This document shows, in pieces, positions 35,558 to 45,837 of a DNA stretch of 64,000 nt; position 1 is the first letter of the stretch, and the number at the start of each line of letters is the position of its first letter. The translations under genes and the position numbers were made by a program. The DNA lies in the NCBI RefSeq assembly GCF_009905375.1, contig NC_133650.1:67945648-68009647 (forward strand), given 5' to 3'. Below the pieces are notes generated by a model, which saw only the letters and a list, made by a program, of their open reading frames with translations, was not told where the DNA came from and made no database searches. This DNA comes from Apium graveolens. Its lineage: Eukaryota > Streptophyta > Magnoliopsida > Apiales > Apiaceae.

Positions 35558-37219
35558 TGAAAGGAATATGTCCTAAGTCCAATCATGTATGAGGATTTAG
35601 GAATAACTTTTATGTAATCTGTTTTGATTTCATTGATATTAATAAAAGACTTGTTTTGTTTTTATTACGGGCTTTATCTATTTAAGTGTTTAAATAAGAT
35701 ATACCATAGTTTACAGTAAAACTTTTTATGGATTATGATGAGATCATAATAGTGAGACCTAAAAGATGATAACTCTAAACTTAAATAGTTCCTGTTCGTA
35801 GGATTATTAACTGGTAATTAATAATCTGCAAAGATCGGTACATACTATGCTTGCTTTATTATGAAAGATGTCTGTTCTCATAGACATTTGTGTGGTGACA
35901 CTATAGCTAGTATATACGTGCTTATTATAGAATAAGTTCACTGAACATGACTCGCCCAGCTGAACAACTGATGGAGTTCACTCACGTGTCAGCAGTTGTT
36001 CACATAGTGATAGTTGTACAAGTATCCTTAGACTTGAGGTCATCATAGTCATCTTGTGTACACCGAACTATGCTTTGGTTTAGTTCTTAGTCTCCAGGGA
36101 CAATTATTAGGGCTCTACTGGGTATAGGAATTTGTACACGAAGATAGTGTATGATCAATAAAGGATCTACCCCTTCCAGTGAAGGAAGCGAATGTTCAAG
36201 GCTGATCCACTTATGCTAGTTCAGGAATCTCTGGCCAGAGTAAATGAAATTAGAAAGGAGTTTCTAATTTGCATAGAACTACGCATAGTAAATGGTAAGC
36301 AAGTGATTGAATTAGATAGGCTTGACACGAGATCCATGCCTTGTATTTAATCGGGACATTGTAGGGTAGAAGGAGTTTATTGTATGGTAACTATTCACTG
36401 AATAGGTTCTTGGTATTCTTAGCACTGAATTCATATTATCCGGATAGTCGCGATATGCTGAGAAGTATCCCTCACGATGTAGAATAAATGTGATTAATTA
36501 ATTAATCATATTTAATAAATTAGAGAATTTATATAAATAATGATAAAATAGTTTTATTATTATTTATTTGTACTACCGGCTTAATATTGAACCTATAGGG
36601 TCACACCATAAAAAGAGAATGATTTAATGGTGGAGGAATTAATTAATAATGGCTAATAATTATTTATTTATGAAATAAATAATTAATTGGCAAATTTAAT
36701 AATTGATTAAATGAGATTTAATTGATTATAAATTAATTAAGAAAAGTTCTTAATATTATTAATTAAAGGATTTAATTTTTGGAAATTAAATCAAGAGAGA
36801 GAATTATTTCTAAAGTGTTTAGAAAAAGGATTAATAATTAAAAGGTATTTTAATTATTAATGAGAATAATAAATGGGATAATAATAATAATATTTATGGG
36901 AAAATTTCAGCTGAAAATTTTGCCTATAAATATAGTATTATAGACCTTATTTTTATTCGAAACCCAAAAACCCAAAAAGTTTGGAAAACCCAATTCTCTC
37001 CACCTCCTTCCTCCTCCTTAACATCGTTTTCTTGGTGGATACCGGTGGAGTGCTTCACACTTGAGAAGCTACTGGTAAGGATCTCTGATCGTTGTCTCCG
37101 AATTATTTTAAAGGTTAGATTTGATCCCTACGTTTTTACCACGATTTATATGCTTTTATTTTGGATTTTATGTATATAAAAGTGTTTTACCATGCCTCCG
37201 CTGCGTTTAAAATCCAACA
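35558..37219 (+). repeat. 5' LTR of COP-C
   Basis: It runs from TGAAAGGAATATG to AATCCAACA. A TATAAATA box at 36925-36932 is followed by a CT-rich stretch (36995-37020) typical of a plant transcript leader. The region 36480-36900 is dominated by ATTAATTA runs. The second copy is 41862-43526. Confidence 0.95.
36925..36932 (+). promoter_or_regulatory. TATA box of COP-C LTR
   Basis: TATAAATA lies in the context TGCCTATAAATATAG and is repeated in the 3' LTR near 43229 and in COP-C2. It lies about 295 bp before the LTR end. Confidence 0.6.
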
Positions 37220-37220
37220 A

Positions 37221-37232
37221 TGGTATCAGAGC
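37221..37232 (+). other. PBS of COP-C
   Basis: TGGTATCAGAGC starts two bases after the LTR end and is a perfect tRNA-Met type site. Confidence 0.95.
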
Positions 37233-37647
37233 ATAGGTTGTATGCATATAGATCTGTGGTAAAAATTTCAGAATTTTATGTGCTTGTATGAATTAATTAC
37301 GATTTTTACAAGTTAAATCATGGATTAATTTTGTTTGATGAGAAATCGTTTCTCATAATAATTTTGAATGTTGATCTGGGTTCTATAAGTGTTGTAGATC
37401 GTCTGGGTATTTTTTTCATAATTTTATGATGTATAGATTTTTTATTATGAATTTTTGAAGTTCTTGTAATTAAATTCGTAATTAAATAAGTATATATATA
37501 TATATATGAATTGTATGTTTGTATATATCTGTATCTGCTGTTACTGCTGTGGTGTGATGGTAGCACAGACAAAGAAACAGAGAATGTCAGTACGGGGGCA
37601 CAACAACCGAGGAGGAAATCGGCGGCTGCTGCAAAAGAAAAAAAAGG

Positions 37648-37787
37648 GTGTCGCGCATTCCGGGAATGCGTTACACACCTGTGGCGCATTCACGGAATGC
37701 GTTACCCATTTTAATTGGTTAAAAGGGTTGTAACGCATCACCGGAATGCGTTACAGGGCTTGTAACGCGTTCCTGTAATGCGTTACA
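37648..37787 (+). repeat. Four related imperfect palindromes in COP-C leader
   Basis: Arm pairs are: CGCATTCC 37654-37661 with GGAATGCG 37663-37670; CGCATTC 37685-37691 with GAATGCG 37695-37701; TGTAACGCAT 37729-37738 with ATGCGTTACA 37746-37755; TGTAACGC 37761-37768 with GCGTTACA 37780-37787. All derive from the same GTAACGCATTCC half-site. They are absent from the leaders of COP-C2 and COP-B. Confidence 0.85.
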
Positions 37788-38489
37788 GCCCGACTGTTTA
37801 CATTAAAATTGATTTTCTGGGAGTTTCGTTAATCCGTTTTAGGCGTGCAATATACCGTTGGATTCGTTTTTCCGAGACGGATCTAATGGAGTGATCAATT
37901 TTAGTTTCTATAAAAGTTTTGAACTGTTTATATTTCCATGAAGTGTTTTAAAGCTGTTTTTGACTAATTTAATTGCTTTTAAATGCTTCATGTGATACAT
38001 AGAGATGTATAATGCTTAGACCAATATGCTAGATGATGTAATATGCCCACCTTGATGTTTATTCATGTTGATATATGTGATATATGCTTAGTTTATCATG
38101 CGATGATAGATTTAGGTGAACTTGAATGAACATAAGGCGTTTGTTAGACAACCTAGTATAATGAAATTGTTTCATAACCTTAATAACAATATTATGAATA
38201 CAATCATGAGATTCTTGTGTTTGTGAAACATGTAATTGAATATGAATTTTCGATATGAGAGAAAGGATGATTCTGTCAACAACAGATTTCTATCTGTAAG
38301 AAAGGGTTATTAAGTGACGCCTCTTGACAATGCTCCACCCGATCTGGGAATCATCTGATTATTGATTATTGATTTGAAATATTTAATTTAAAAGGAAGAA
38401 TCTCTTTATAATATGATTATGATTGTAACATAATATAATCCCTCTAAAATTAAATAATATCAAGTAGTAATTGGCCAATGACACAACGG

Positions 38490-38857
38490 GCTTGTGTCGG
38501 TCATAGCCTTCCAACATGATAGAAAAGTAGTTCTTATTTTTGAATCATTGTCGGTTCGTGCTATAGTCGAGGGCTTTGATTTCGAAATAAGAAATACTTG
38601 TCTATTACATAGAGATGTGTACATTGAACAAGAATCTAAAGGTCGGTACGTGCTACAGCCGTGGGCCTTTGGGGACTGATTCAACTGTACGGAATGTTGG
38701 GTTAGACTTGACTTAGAATATTGAGTTTGTTGTGCCACAGCCGAGACTCAATTATTCAAGAGGCTAAAGTTTGATTAGGGAATAACATAAGATATAATTG
38801 ACAAGAGTTGTCTGCCTATTGAATATTACATGGCGGTTCGTACTACAGCCGGGGTTG
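38490..38857 (+). repeat. Five-copy GTGCTACAGCCG motif in COP-C leader
   Basis: Variants lie at 38490-38511, 38551-38573, 38643-38665, 38725-38749 and 38832-38857, best form TCGGTACGTGCTACAGCCG. Spacing is about 60-105 bp. Five counterparts occur in COP-C2. Confidence 0.8.
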
Positions 38858-39052
38858 TGTAATGGAATGTAGGATCCCTATTCCCACTAGCATTATGAAT
38901 GCTTAATTTTTCACGTAGGGGGTTAAATAAATTAGGTAAACTAGTGGGAGCCACTTATGAATAAAGACCCGATTCATATAGTGTTTTTAAAATGAAATCG
39001 AATATTTGCTAAGTGTTGTGTGTTTATCATTTACAGATTTACAATATACATT

Positions 39053-40315
39053 ATGTCTTCTGCACTATCACTCAGGAGCATACTAGATGCTCACAAATTG
39101 ACTGGTCCTAATTATGCTGACTGGCTTCGAAACTTGAGAATTGTTCTCAGGATTGAGAAGCTGGAATACGTGATTGACTCACCTAAGCCTACTGAACCTG
39201 CTAGTGATGCACATAATGATGAACATGTTGTGTATCGTAAGTGGATAGATGATGCAAATGTTGCTCAATGCATCATGCTAGCTTCCATGAACATTGAGCT
39301 ACAGAAGCAACATGAGCATATGGATGCTCACACTATCCTAATACTTCTACAAGAGTTGTATGATATGGCGGGGAGGACAGCTCGATATGAGATATCGAAG
39401 GAGTTGTTCGGTTGTAGGATGTCTGAGGGATCATCTGTGAATGACCATGTACTTAAGATGATCAATTTGATTGAACGTCTTGGACAACTTGGTTTTGCCA
39501 TGGATGGGGAGCTGAGCCAAGACTTGGTCTTGCAATCACTTCCGAGTTCATTCTCGCAGTTTGTTGTGAACTTTCACATGAATAAGTTTGATGTCAGCCT
39601 GCCTGAACTCCACAACATGTTGAAGACTGCGGAATCGAATTTCCCCCCTAAGAAGAGTTCTGTTCTTCTAATTGGTGAAGGTTCCAATCCTAAGAAAAGG
39701 AAGAGGAACCCTTCCAAGAAGAAGAAAGTAGGTGAAGAAAAGCCGGTTCCACCAAAAGCTGAAGACCCCAAGAGCAAAGTTGTTTGCTTTCACTATAACA
39801 AGGTGGGGCACTGGAAGAGGAACTGCAAGGTTTACCTTGCAAAATTGAAGAAGAAGAAGGGTAGTGAGACTACCGCTTCTGATTCAGGTATGTTCATGAT
39901 AGAAGTGAATATGTCATTAAATCAAATTTCTACATGGGTATTAGATACCGCCTGTGGTTCTCAAATCTGTAATTTGTTGCAGGGACCAAGGAGAAGTAGG
40001 ACTCTTGAGGAAGAGGAGGTGATTCTACTGATGGGAAATGGAGCAAGAGTTGCTGCTGACGATGTAGAATCATTTCATTTACATATGCCTACGGGCAAGA
40101 CTATTGTTTTAAATAATTGTTATTTTGTTCCCTCGAATGTGAGGAATATTATTCCCATGTTAGACTTGGCTGGATTTTCATTTATTATTGAGAATAATGA
40201 ATGTTCTATTCTTAGAGATAATATTCTTTATGGACGTGGTACTTTAAATAATGGTCTGTATAAATGTGACATAATTTATTTCAGATTGAACAAACTAATA
40301 AAAGAAAAGGGATGA
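39053..40315 (+). CDS. gag: Gag and protease ORF of COP-C
   Basis: This is a 420-codon open frame from the ATG at 39053; an in-frame ATG at 39020 would add 11 residues, but COP-C2 also supports MSSAL as a start. The gag part has the copia features LTGPNYADWLRNLRIVL, QKQHEHMDAHTILILLQELY and FVVNFHMNKF, followed by a very Lys-rich stretch (NPKKRKRNPSKKKK). A zinc-knuckle-like CFHYNKVGHWKRNC has the second Cys replaced by Tyr. The protease block reads WVLDTACGSQIC and the frame then runs on through VRNIIPMLDLAGFSF. The frame ends at a TGA at 40313 before integrase. It is the only long intact copia ORF here and could yield a gag protein. Confidence 0.9.
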   Translation: MSSALSLRSILDAHKLTGPNYADWLRNLRIVLRIEKLEYVIDSPKPTEPASDAHNDEHVVYRKWIDDANVAQCIMLASMNIELQKQHEHMDAHTILILLQELYDMAGRTARYEISKELFGCRMSEGSSVNDHVLKMINLIERLGQLGFAMDGELSQDLVLQSLPSSFSQFVVNFHMNKFDVSLPELHNMLKTAESNFPPKKSSVLLIGEGSNPKKRKRNPSKKKKVGEEKPVPPKAEDPKSKVVCFHYNKVGHWKRNCKVYLAKLKKKKGSETTASDSGMFMIEVNMSLNQISTWVLDTACGSQICNLLQGPRRSRTLEEEEVILLMGNGARVAADDVESFHLHMPTGKTIVLNNCYFVPSNVRNIIPMLDLAGFSFIIENNECSILRDNILYGRGTLNNGLYKCDIIYFRLNKLIKEKG

Positions 40316-40946
40316 TGAAAATCTCACTTCATAGTGGCACTGCAGTCTCCATTTAGTAGACATGGAGAGAGGACTGCAGATTTGCTAGGAATGGTACACA
40401 CAGATGTATGTGGACCAATGTCTACGCAAGCCATGGGTGGATTTTCATACTTCATTACTTTCATAGATGATAGATCTAGATTCAGATATGTGTTTGATGA
40501 AACACAAGTCTGAAGCCTTTGAAAAGTTCAAAGAGTATAAGTATGAAGTAGAGAAATAAACCAAACATAGTATTATAATTCTTCGATTAGATCGAGGTGG
40601 TGAATACTTTAATGGAGTGTTTCTAGATTATCTCAAAGTAAATGGTATAGTCTCCCAGTGGACTCCTCCAGATTGGTATCTGAAAGGAGAAATCGAACTT
40701 TGTTAGACATAGTTCGGTCCATGATGAGCTATGCAAATCTTCCAGTATTCCTATGGGGTTATGCATTGGAAACCTCAGCATATTTACTGAATAAGGTGCC
40801 TTCCAAAATCTGTTCCTCAAACTCCGTATGAGATATGGAAAGAAAGGAAACCGAGTCTTAAACACGTTAAGATTTGGGGATGTCCAGCTTATGTCAAGTA
40901 AGTTGACCCAGATAAGCTGGAATATCGATCCGTAAAATGTAGTTTT
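40316..40946 (+). pseudogene. pol: Integrase remnant of COP-C
   Basis: The HHCC zinc-binding domain is missing: the sequence passes from the end of the protease directly to the core (TADLLGMVHTDVCGPM, GGFSYFITFIDD, ILRLDRGGEYF). A small deletion around SQWTPP precedes RRNRTLLDIVRSMM, and LPVFLWGYALETSAYLLN follows. Frameshifts occur near 40490, 40670 and 40800. It is inactive. Confidence 0.85.
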
Positions 40947-41848
40947 GTGGGATATCCTAAAGAGACTTTAGGGTATTACTTTTACACCGATCATCGGGTG
41001 TTTCTCTCCAGACATGCTACCTTCTTGGAAAAGGAGTTTATCCTTGAAGGAAACAGTGGGAGCAAAATTGAACTTGATGAAGTTCAAGAAGCACAAACTA
41101 CTACGGTTCAAGTGGAAACACCTGTTCTGACTGAATAACCTTTTGTGGAACAGCCCATTCATAGATCAGGGAGAGTGTCTCGCCAACCTGAGAGGTATTA
41201 TGGCCTTGTCATTGAGAATGACAATGAGTTGTCGATCATTGATGATGACGACCCTGTGACCTATAATGAGGCTATGAGTAGTGTTGACTCAGAGAAATGG
41301 CATAGTGCCATGAAATCTGGAATGGAATCTATGTATACGGTATACGAAAAGATAGATTATAGTAGATGGCCAGGTGGAGACCTTTAAGGCCAGGCTTGTG
41401 GCAAAAGGATTCAAACAAAGGCAATGGATTGACTTTGATGAAACCTTTTACCTATAGCCCTGTTAAAATCAGTTCGAATTTTGCTTGCGATTGCTGCTTA
41501 CTACGACTATGAGATCTGGCATATAGCCAGATGGTTTTCTTTCCGAGGGAAATGAAAACCTAGTGTGTAAGCTGCTGCGAACCATATGTGGTTTAAAGTA
41601 AGCTTCTCGTAGATGGAATATCCGTTTTGATGAGACAATCAAAGAGTTTGATTTTATCAAAAATGTAGATGAACCATGCGTCTACAAAAGGGTTAGTGGG
41701 AGCGCGATAACATTTCTTATATTGTATTGAATTAGAGTTGACACACATAACAACATAGCAGACCCACTCACAAAGCTACTTTATGAAAGTCACTTTGATC
41801 GTCATAAAGACAAGATGGGTATTAGATACCAGAGTGATTGGCTTTAGT
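40947..41848 (+). pseudogene. pol: Linker, RT and RNase H remnants of COP-C
   Basis: From 40947 the frame reads GYPKETLGYYFYTDHRVF and, after a stop at 41136, the linker IHRSGRVSRQPERYYG and EAMSSVDSEKWHSAMKSG, the lead-in to RT. RT is reduced to pieces (LLAIAAYYDYEIW, then ASRRWNIRFDETIKEF and EPCVYKR). The YVDD block and most of RNase H are absent: at about 41725 the sequence jumps to HNNIADPLTKLLYESHF, the very end of RNase H. Confidence 0.85.
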
Positions 41849-41850
41849 AC

Positions 41851-41861
41851 AAGTGGGAGAT
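41851..41861 (+). other. Polypurine tract of COP-C
   Basis: AAGTGGGAGAT stands directly before the 3' LTR; the same tract precedes the COP-B 3' LTR at 58842-58852. Confidence 0.85.
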
Positions 41862-43526
41862 TGAAAGGAATATGTCCTAAGTCCAATCATGTATGAGGAT
41901 TTAGGAATAACTTTTATGTAATTTGTTTTGATTTCATTGATATTAATAAAAGACTTGTTTTGTTTTTATTACGGGCTTTATCTGTTTAAGTGTTTGAATA
42001 AGATATACCATAGTTTAGAGTAAAGCTTTTTATGGATTATGATGAGATCATAATAGTGAGACCTAAAAGATGATAACTCTAAACTTAAATAGTTCCTGGT
42101 CATAGGATTACTAACTGGTAATTAATAATCCGCAAAGATCGGTACATACTATGCTTGCTTCATTATGAAGGATGTCTGTTCTCATAGACATTTGTGTGGT
42201 GACACTATAGCTAGTATGTAGGTGCTTATTATAGAATAAGTTCACTGAACATGACTCGCCCAGCTGAACAACTGATGGAGTTCACTCACGTGTCAACAGT
42301 TGTTCATATAGTGATAGTTGTACAAGTATCCTTAGACTTGAGGTCATCATAGTCATCTTGTGTACACCGAACTATGCTTTGGTTTAGTTCTTAGTCTCCA
42401 GGGACAATTATTAGGGCTCTACTGGGTATAGGAATTTGTACACGAAGATAGTGTATGATCAATAAAGGATCTACCCCTTCCAGTGAAGGAAGCGAATGTT
42501 CAAGGCTGATCCACTTATGCTAGTTCAGGAATCTCTGGCCAGAGTAAATGAAATTAGAAAGGAGTTTCTAATTTGCATAGAACTACGCATAGTAAATGGT
42601 AAGCAAGTGATTGAATTAGATAGGCTTGACACGAGATCCATGCCTTGTATTTAATCGGGACATTGTAGGGTAGAAGGAGTTTATTGTACGGTAACTATTC
42701 ACTGAATAGGTTCTTGGTATTCTAAGCAGTGAATTCATATTATCCGGATAGTCGCGATATGCTGAGAAGTATCCCTCACGATGTAGAATAAATGTGATTA
42801 ATTAATTAATCATATTTAATAAATTAGAGAATTTATATAAATATTGATAAAATAGTTTTATTATTATTTATTTCTACTACCGGCTTAATATTGAACCTAC
42901 AGGGTCACACCATAAAAAGAGAATGATTTAATGGTGGAGGAATTAATTAATAATGGCTAATAATTATTTATTTATGAAATAAATAATTAATTGGAAAATT
43001 TAATAATTGATTAAATGAGATTTAATTGATTATAAATTAATTAAGAAAAGTTCTTAATATTATTAATTAAAGAATTTAATTTTTGGAAATTAAATCAAGA
43101 GAGAGAATTATTTCTAAAGTGTTTAGAAAAAGGATTAATAATTAAAAGGTGTTTTAATTATTAATGAGAATAATAAATGGGATAATAATAATAATATTTA
43201 TGGGAAAATTTCAGCTAAAAATTTTGCCTATAAATATACTATTATAGACCCTATTTTTATTCGAAACCCAAAAACCCAAAAAGTTTGGAAAACCCAATTC
43301 TCTCCACCTCCTTCCTCCTCCTTAACATCGTTTTTTTGGTGGATACCGGTGGAGTGCTTCACACTTGAGGAGCAACTGCTAAGGATCTCTGATACATCGT
43401 TGTCTCCGAATTATTTTAAAGGTTAGATTCGATCCCTACGTTTTTACCACGATTTATATGCTTTTATTTGGATTTTATGTATGTAAAAGTGTTTTACCAT
43501 GCCTCCGCTGCGTTTAAAATCCAACA
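41862..43526 (+). repeat. 3' LTR of COP-C
   Basis: It is 1665 bp and colinear with 35558-37219. Differences are scattered single bases. Confidence 0.95.
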
Positions 43527-43531
43527 TGAAG

Positions 43532-44625
43532 CAAGTGACTACGACATTTCCTGGGTTACATTCTGACGCGTAATGACCCTTTTTATCGCATTTAAAACAC
43601 TGGACATCCTTCCGACACAGACCACTATGCTTTTTACCACATAACTTACAATCCACAACTGGCCGGGTTGACTGGACTGTGGCGGAGGCAACTAAAGTAA
43701 CACCTGAATTTGTTTGAGCCATGCCTTGCCTTCTAAATCTCCGATTCTTATTCCGACCAAACTTCCTTGGGAACTTCTGACTGGACTCTTCCTGGTCTGC
43801 ATTAGCTGTACCACTTTCAAACTTTCTTTTCCGATCACTCCTTTCCTAGGAGGCCAACTTCTGATCACTCTCTATCACCAGGGCGGCTTGAACTACAGAG
43901 GTATATGTCTTAAGTTGCAAGGCCACCACTCCGCTACGAACTTCCGGCTTTAGTCCTTGCTGAAATCTCCTAGCTTTCTGAATCTCAGTGTTTACATATC
44001 CAGGGGCTAGTCGAGCCAACTCTGTAAACTTGGCCTCATACTCAGCCACGCTCCTTTCTCCCTGCTTCAATTCCAAAAACTCTACTTCCAACTGACTCTG
44101 TAGACAATCTGGAAAATACTTTTCTAGGAACAGCTCTGTGAATTTAGCCCAAGAAACAGGGCCTTCTCCTTCTAAGGCACATGCCGATTCCCACCAAAAA
44201 CTTGCTTCACCTTTCAGAAAATAACTAGCATAATCTGATTTAGAATCATCACTTACTTGAGTAAGGGTGAAGGCTTTCTCCATTTCTTTAAGCCAAATTC
44301 TAGCAGCAATCGGGTCTACCTCGCCCTTAAACTCTAGGGGTTTAACTGACTGAAAAGACTTGAAACTAACCGTCTGGTTTGGTTCTCTTAGCTGGGGTTG
44401 ATGTTGAAGCTGTAACTGTTGTTGGATTTGTTGATGTTGTTGTATAAATTGCTGCTGTTGTTGCTGCTGTTGTAGGAATTGCTGTTGCTGCTGCTGGAAT
44501 TGTTCTTGCTGCTGAGCCATCTAATTAGATTGTTGGCGCAGTAAATCTAGTAATCCATCCATGACTGGGCCCCCTTCAGAGTTCCTACTGGAGGAATTGG
44601 ATGTGAAATTTTTCTTTGGAGGCAT
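43532..44625 (-). pseudogene. gag: Gag of GYP-2, 5' part, cut by COP-C
   Basis: The start is the ATG at 44625 (MPPKKNFTSN), preceded by a splice-acceptor-like TTGTGTTTCAG. A TAG at about 44523 follows, then a Gln-rich stretch (about 30 Gln in 50 residues). The retrotransposon gag domain is clear: KPLEFKGEVDPIAARIWLKE, YFLKGEASFWWES, WAKFTELFLEKYFPDCLQSQ, FLELKQGERSVAEYEAKFTEL. After a TAG at 43846 the same phase gives a basic region and Cys motifs CKLCGKKHSGLC and CFKCDKKGHYASEC. COP-C interrupts in the next knuckle; its last part is at 35557. Both stops fit C-to-T type changes. Confidence 0.92.
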
Positions 44626-45050
44626 TCTCCTGAAACACAACAGAAAGGTTTTATATGAAAATTGTGCCCCCGGGTAGCAACAGTTTTATGCATCAGGAGA
44701 ATGCGGTCACAATTAAATATTCCCTCTGGTTTATTTGGGTCCACCCATGATGCATAACCAAATTTAACAATCCAGCAACAATTACAATAATAACAATAAC
44801 AACAATAACAATAATGCAATAAAATAAAACCAACAACTGTAACATCAGATAATAACAATACAACAACAGTACAAATCCATCTAACAACTACAGTACAACA
44901 CTCATAGCATACTAAGTATACAACAAAATTGGCTGTCATAGCAGCCCCGCCTACTACAAGCTACAATACAAAGAAAACATACATAAGAAAATGTCTACAG
45001 AACTCCTGCAACTAACTCCGAGCTCTGTATCTCACTCCTGCAAGTCTAAT
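44626..45050 (-). other. GYP-2 region between extra ORF and gag
   Basis: On the minus strand this has simple runs (TTATTGTTATTG type at 44785-44850), and open stretches here look like products of these runs. It ends in a pyrimidine-rich stretch and CAG just before the gag ATG, compatible with a 3' splice site. Confidence 0.5.
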
Positions 45051-45608
45051 CTAGCCACTGCCACTGCCACCAATGGATCCTAACTCAAATACCAACCAGT
45101 TCACAAGATCCTGGTACTGAACAGCTTTAAACTCGGAGCTAATGAAACGGTCAATGGTCCGAGCTCTCTCTACCGCCGCCTGAGTCAAGGATCGAACTCT
45201 CTCCTGCACATCAGGGGAAGGGGCAGAAATACCCTGGAAAGGCCCGACCGGAATCTGGTCAAGCTGAGCTGCTAACCCTGGGCTCTGCTCTCTGATCAAA
45301 GACTGGTTCACCGCTCGGTGAACATGGTAAGGGATCGGGGAGGATGCACCTGAATGCACAGAGGGAGGAACAGGTGTTCTCGAGGTAGAAGAACTAGGAC
45401 CACATCCTGGAGGGAAATCCCTAACAGCCGACACTGACCTTCGTATCCAGCGAGAATGGATACTAGGTCCTGACACACCTCCTGGTACAACTGGAGGAAC
45501 ATGTGGAGGAGGCATGGAAGTCTCCTCGGCTACAACATCCAAGGTTCGCTCAGAATCTGAATCATCTGAGTCTGACGGGTTTCCCCGAGAAGGAGAACTA
45601 GAAATCAC
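45051..45608 (-). CDS. Extra ORF upstream of GYP-2 gag
   Basis: An open frame of 185 codons lies between the PBS and gag. It opens after a TGA just upstream of 45608 and has no ATG at its beginning; the first ATG is at 45515 (MPPPHVPPVV). Upstream of that the frame is acidic and Ser-rich (SDSDDSDSERTLD), which looks like real protein sequence, so an upstream exon is possible. The middle carries RRSVSAVRDFPPGCG, a motif I recall from ORFs of plant gypsy elements but cannot verify here. The end (ARTIDRFISSEFKAVQYQ, LVNWLVFELGS) looks helical. No enzymatic motif is visible and the function is unknown. Confidence 0.6.
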   Translation of the reverse strand: MISSSPSRGNPSDSDDSDSERTLDVVAEETSMPPPHVPPVVPGGVSGPSIHSRWIRRSVSAVRDFPPGCGPSSSTSRTPVPPSVHSGASSPIPYHVHRAVNQSLIREQSPGLAAQLDQIPVGPFQGISAPSPDVQERVRSLTQAAVERARTIDRFISSEFKAVQYQDLVNWLVFELGSIGGSGSG

Positions 45609-45823
45609 TATAGGCCACTGTCAATCATAACAATATATAGGAAAAACAGAACAAGGTTAGGGCAAGTCTATTAAAATATTAATAGATGCCAGGGAAACGC
45701 CGTCGGAACCCTCGACTTACACTTAAGGTTGCTCCTTGATATGAGTTGCTGACACACTATAGGACATACTTTCTACACCTGACTAACTCATCTCTTAACC
45801 TGAATTAGGGACTTGAACCTGTG

Positions 45824-45835
45824 GCTCTAATACCA
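45824..45835 (-). other. PBS of GYP-2
   Basis: On the minus strand TGGTATTAGAGC starts two bases after the 5' LTR, one base from the tRNA-Met type. Confidence 0.85.
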
Positions 45836-45837
45836 AC

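Larger units (their letters stand above)
37233..39052 (+). other. Leader of COP-C
   Basis: This 1.8-kb untranslated region between PBS and gag has short TA runs (37491-37506), a cluster of four palindromes (37648-37787) and five related motifs (38490-38857). The string TTTATCATTTACAG at about 39025-39037, just before gag, looks like a splice acceptor. No credible ORF is present. Confidence 0.75.
35558..43526 (+). mobile_element. COP-C: Ty1/copia element, both LTRs complete, pol internally deleted
   Basis: The TSD tgaag is at 35553-35557 and 43527-43531. LTRs are 35558-37219 and 41862-43526 (1662 and 1665 bp), with some 3 per cent mismatches where compared. Between them lie a tRNA-Met PBS, a leader of 1.8 kb, an open gag-protease, damaged integrase, and RT/RNase H reduced by deletion. 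It is 7969 bp in total. The insertion lies in the gag of GYP-2, in opposite orientation. It lacks a complete pol, so any transposition after the deletion must have been in trans. Confidence 0.95.

Noticed and set aside
37318..37741. Several open frames of 66-123 codons in the COP-C leader
   Set aside because: They lie over the palindrome cluster on both strands and have repeat-derived composition; the place is an untranslated leader.
37648..38857. CRISPR-like array of repeats in the COP-C leader
   Set aside because: Repeats are imperfect, of variable spacing and in a plant retroelement leader; there are no uniform spacers or cas genes.
44547..44939. 130-codon open frame rich in Cys, Tyr and Val on the minus strand of GYP-2
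   Set aside because: It is produced by TTATTG-type simple sequence, overlaps the gag start in another frame and has no domain.
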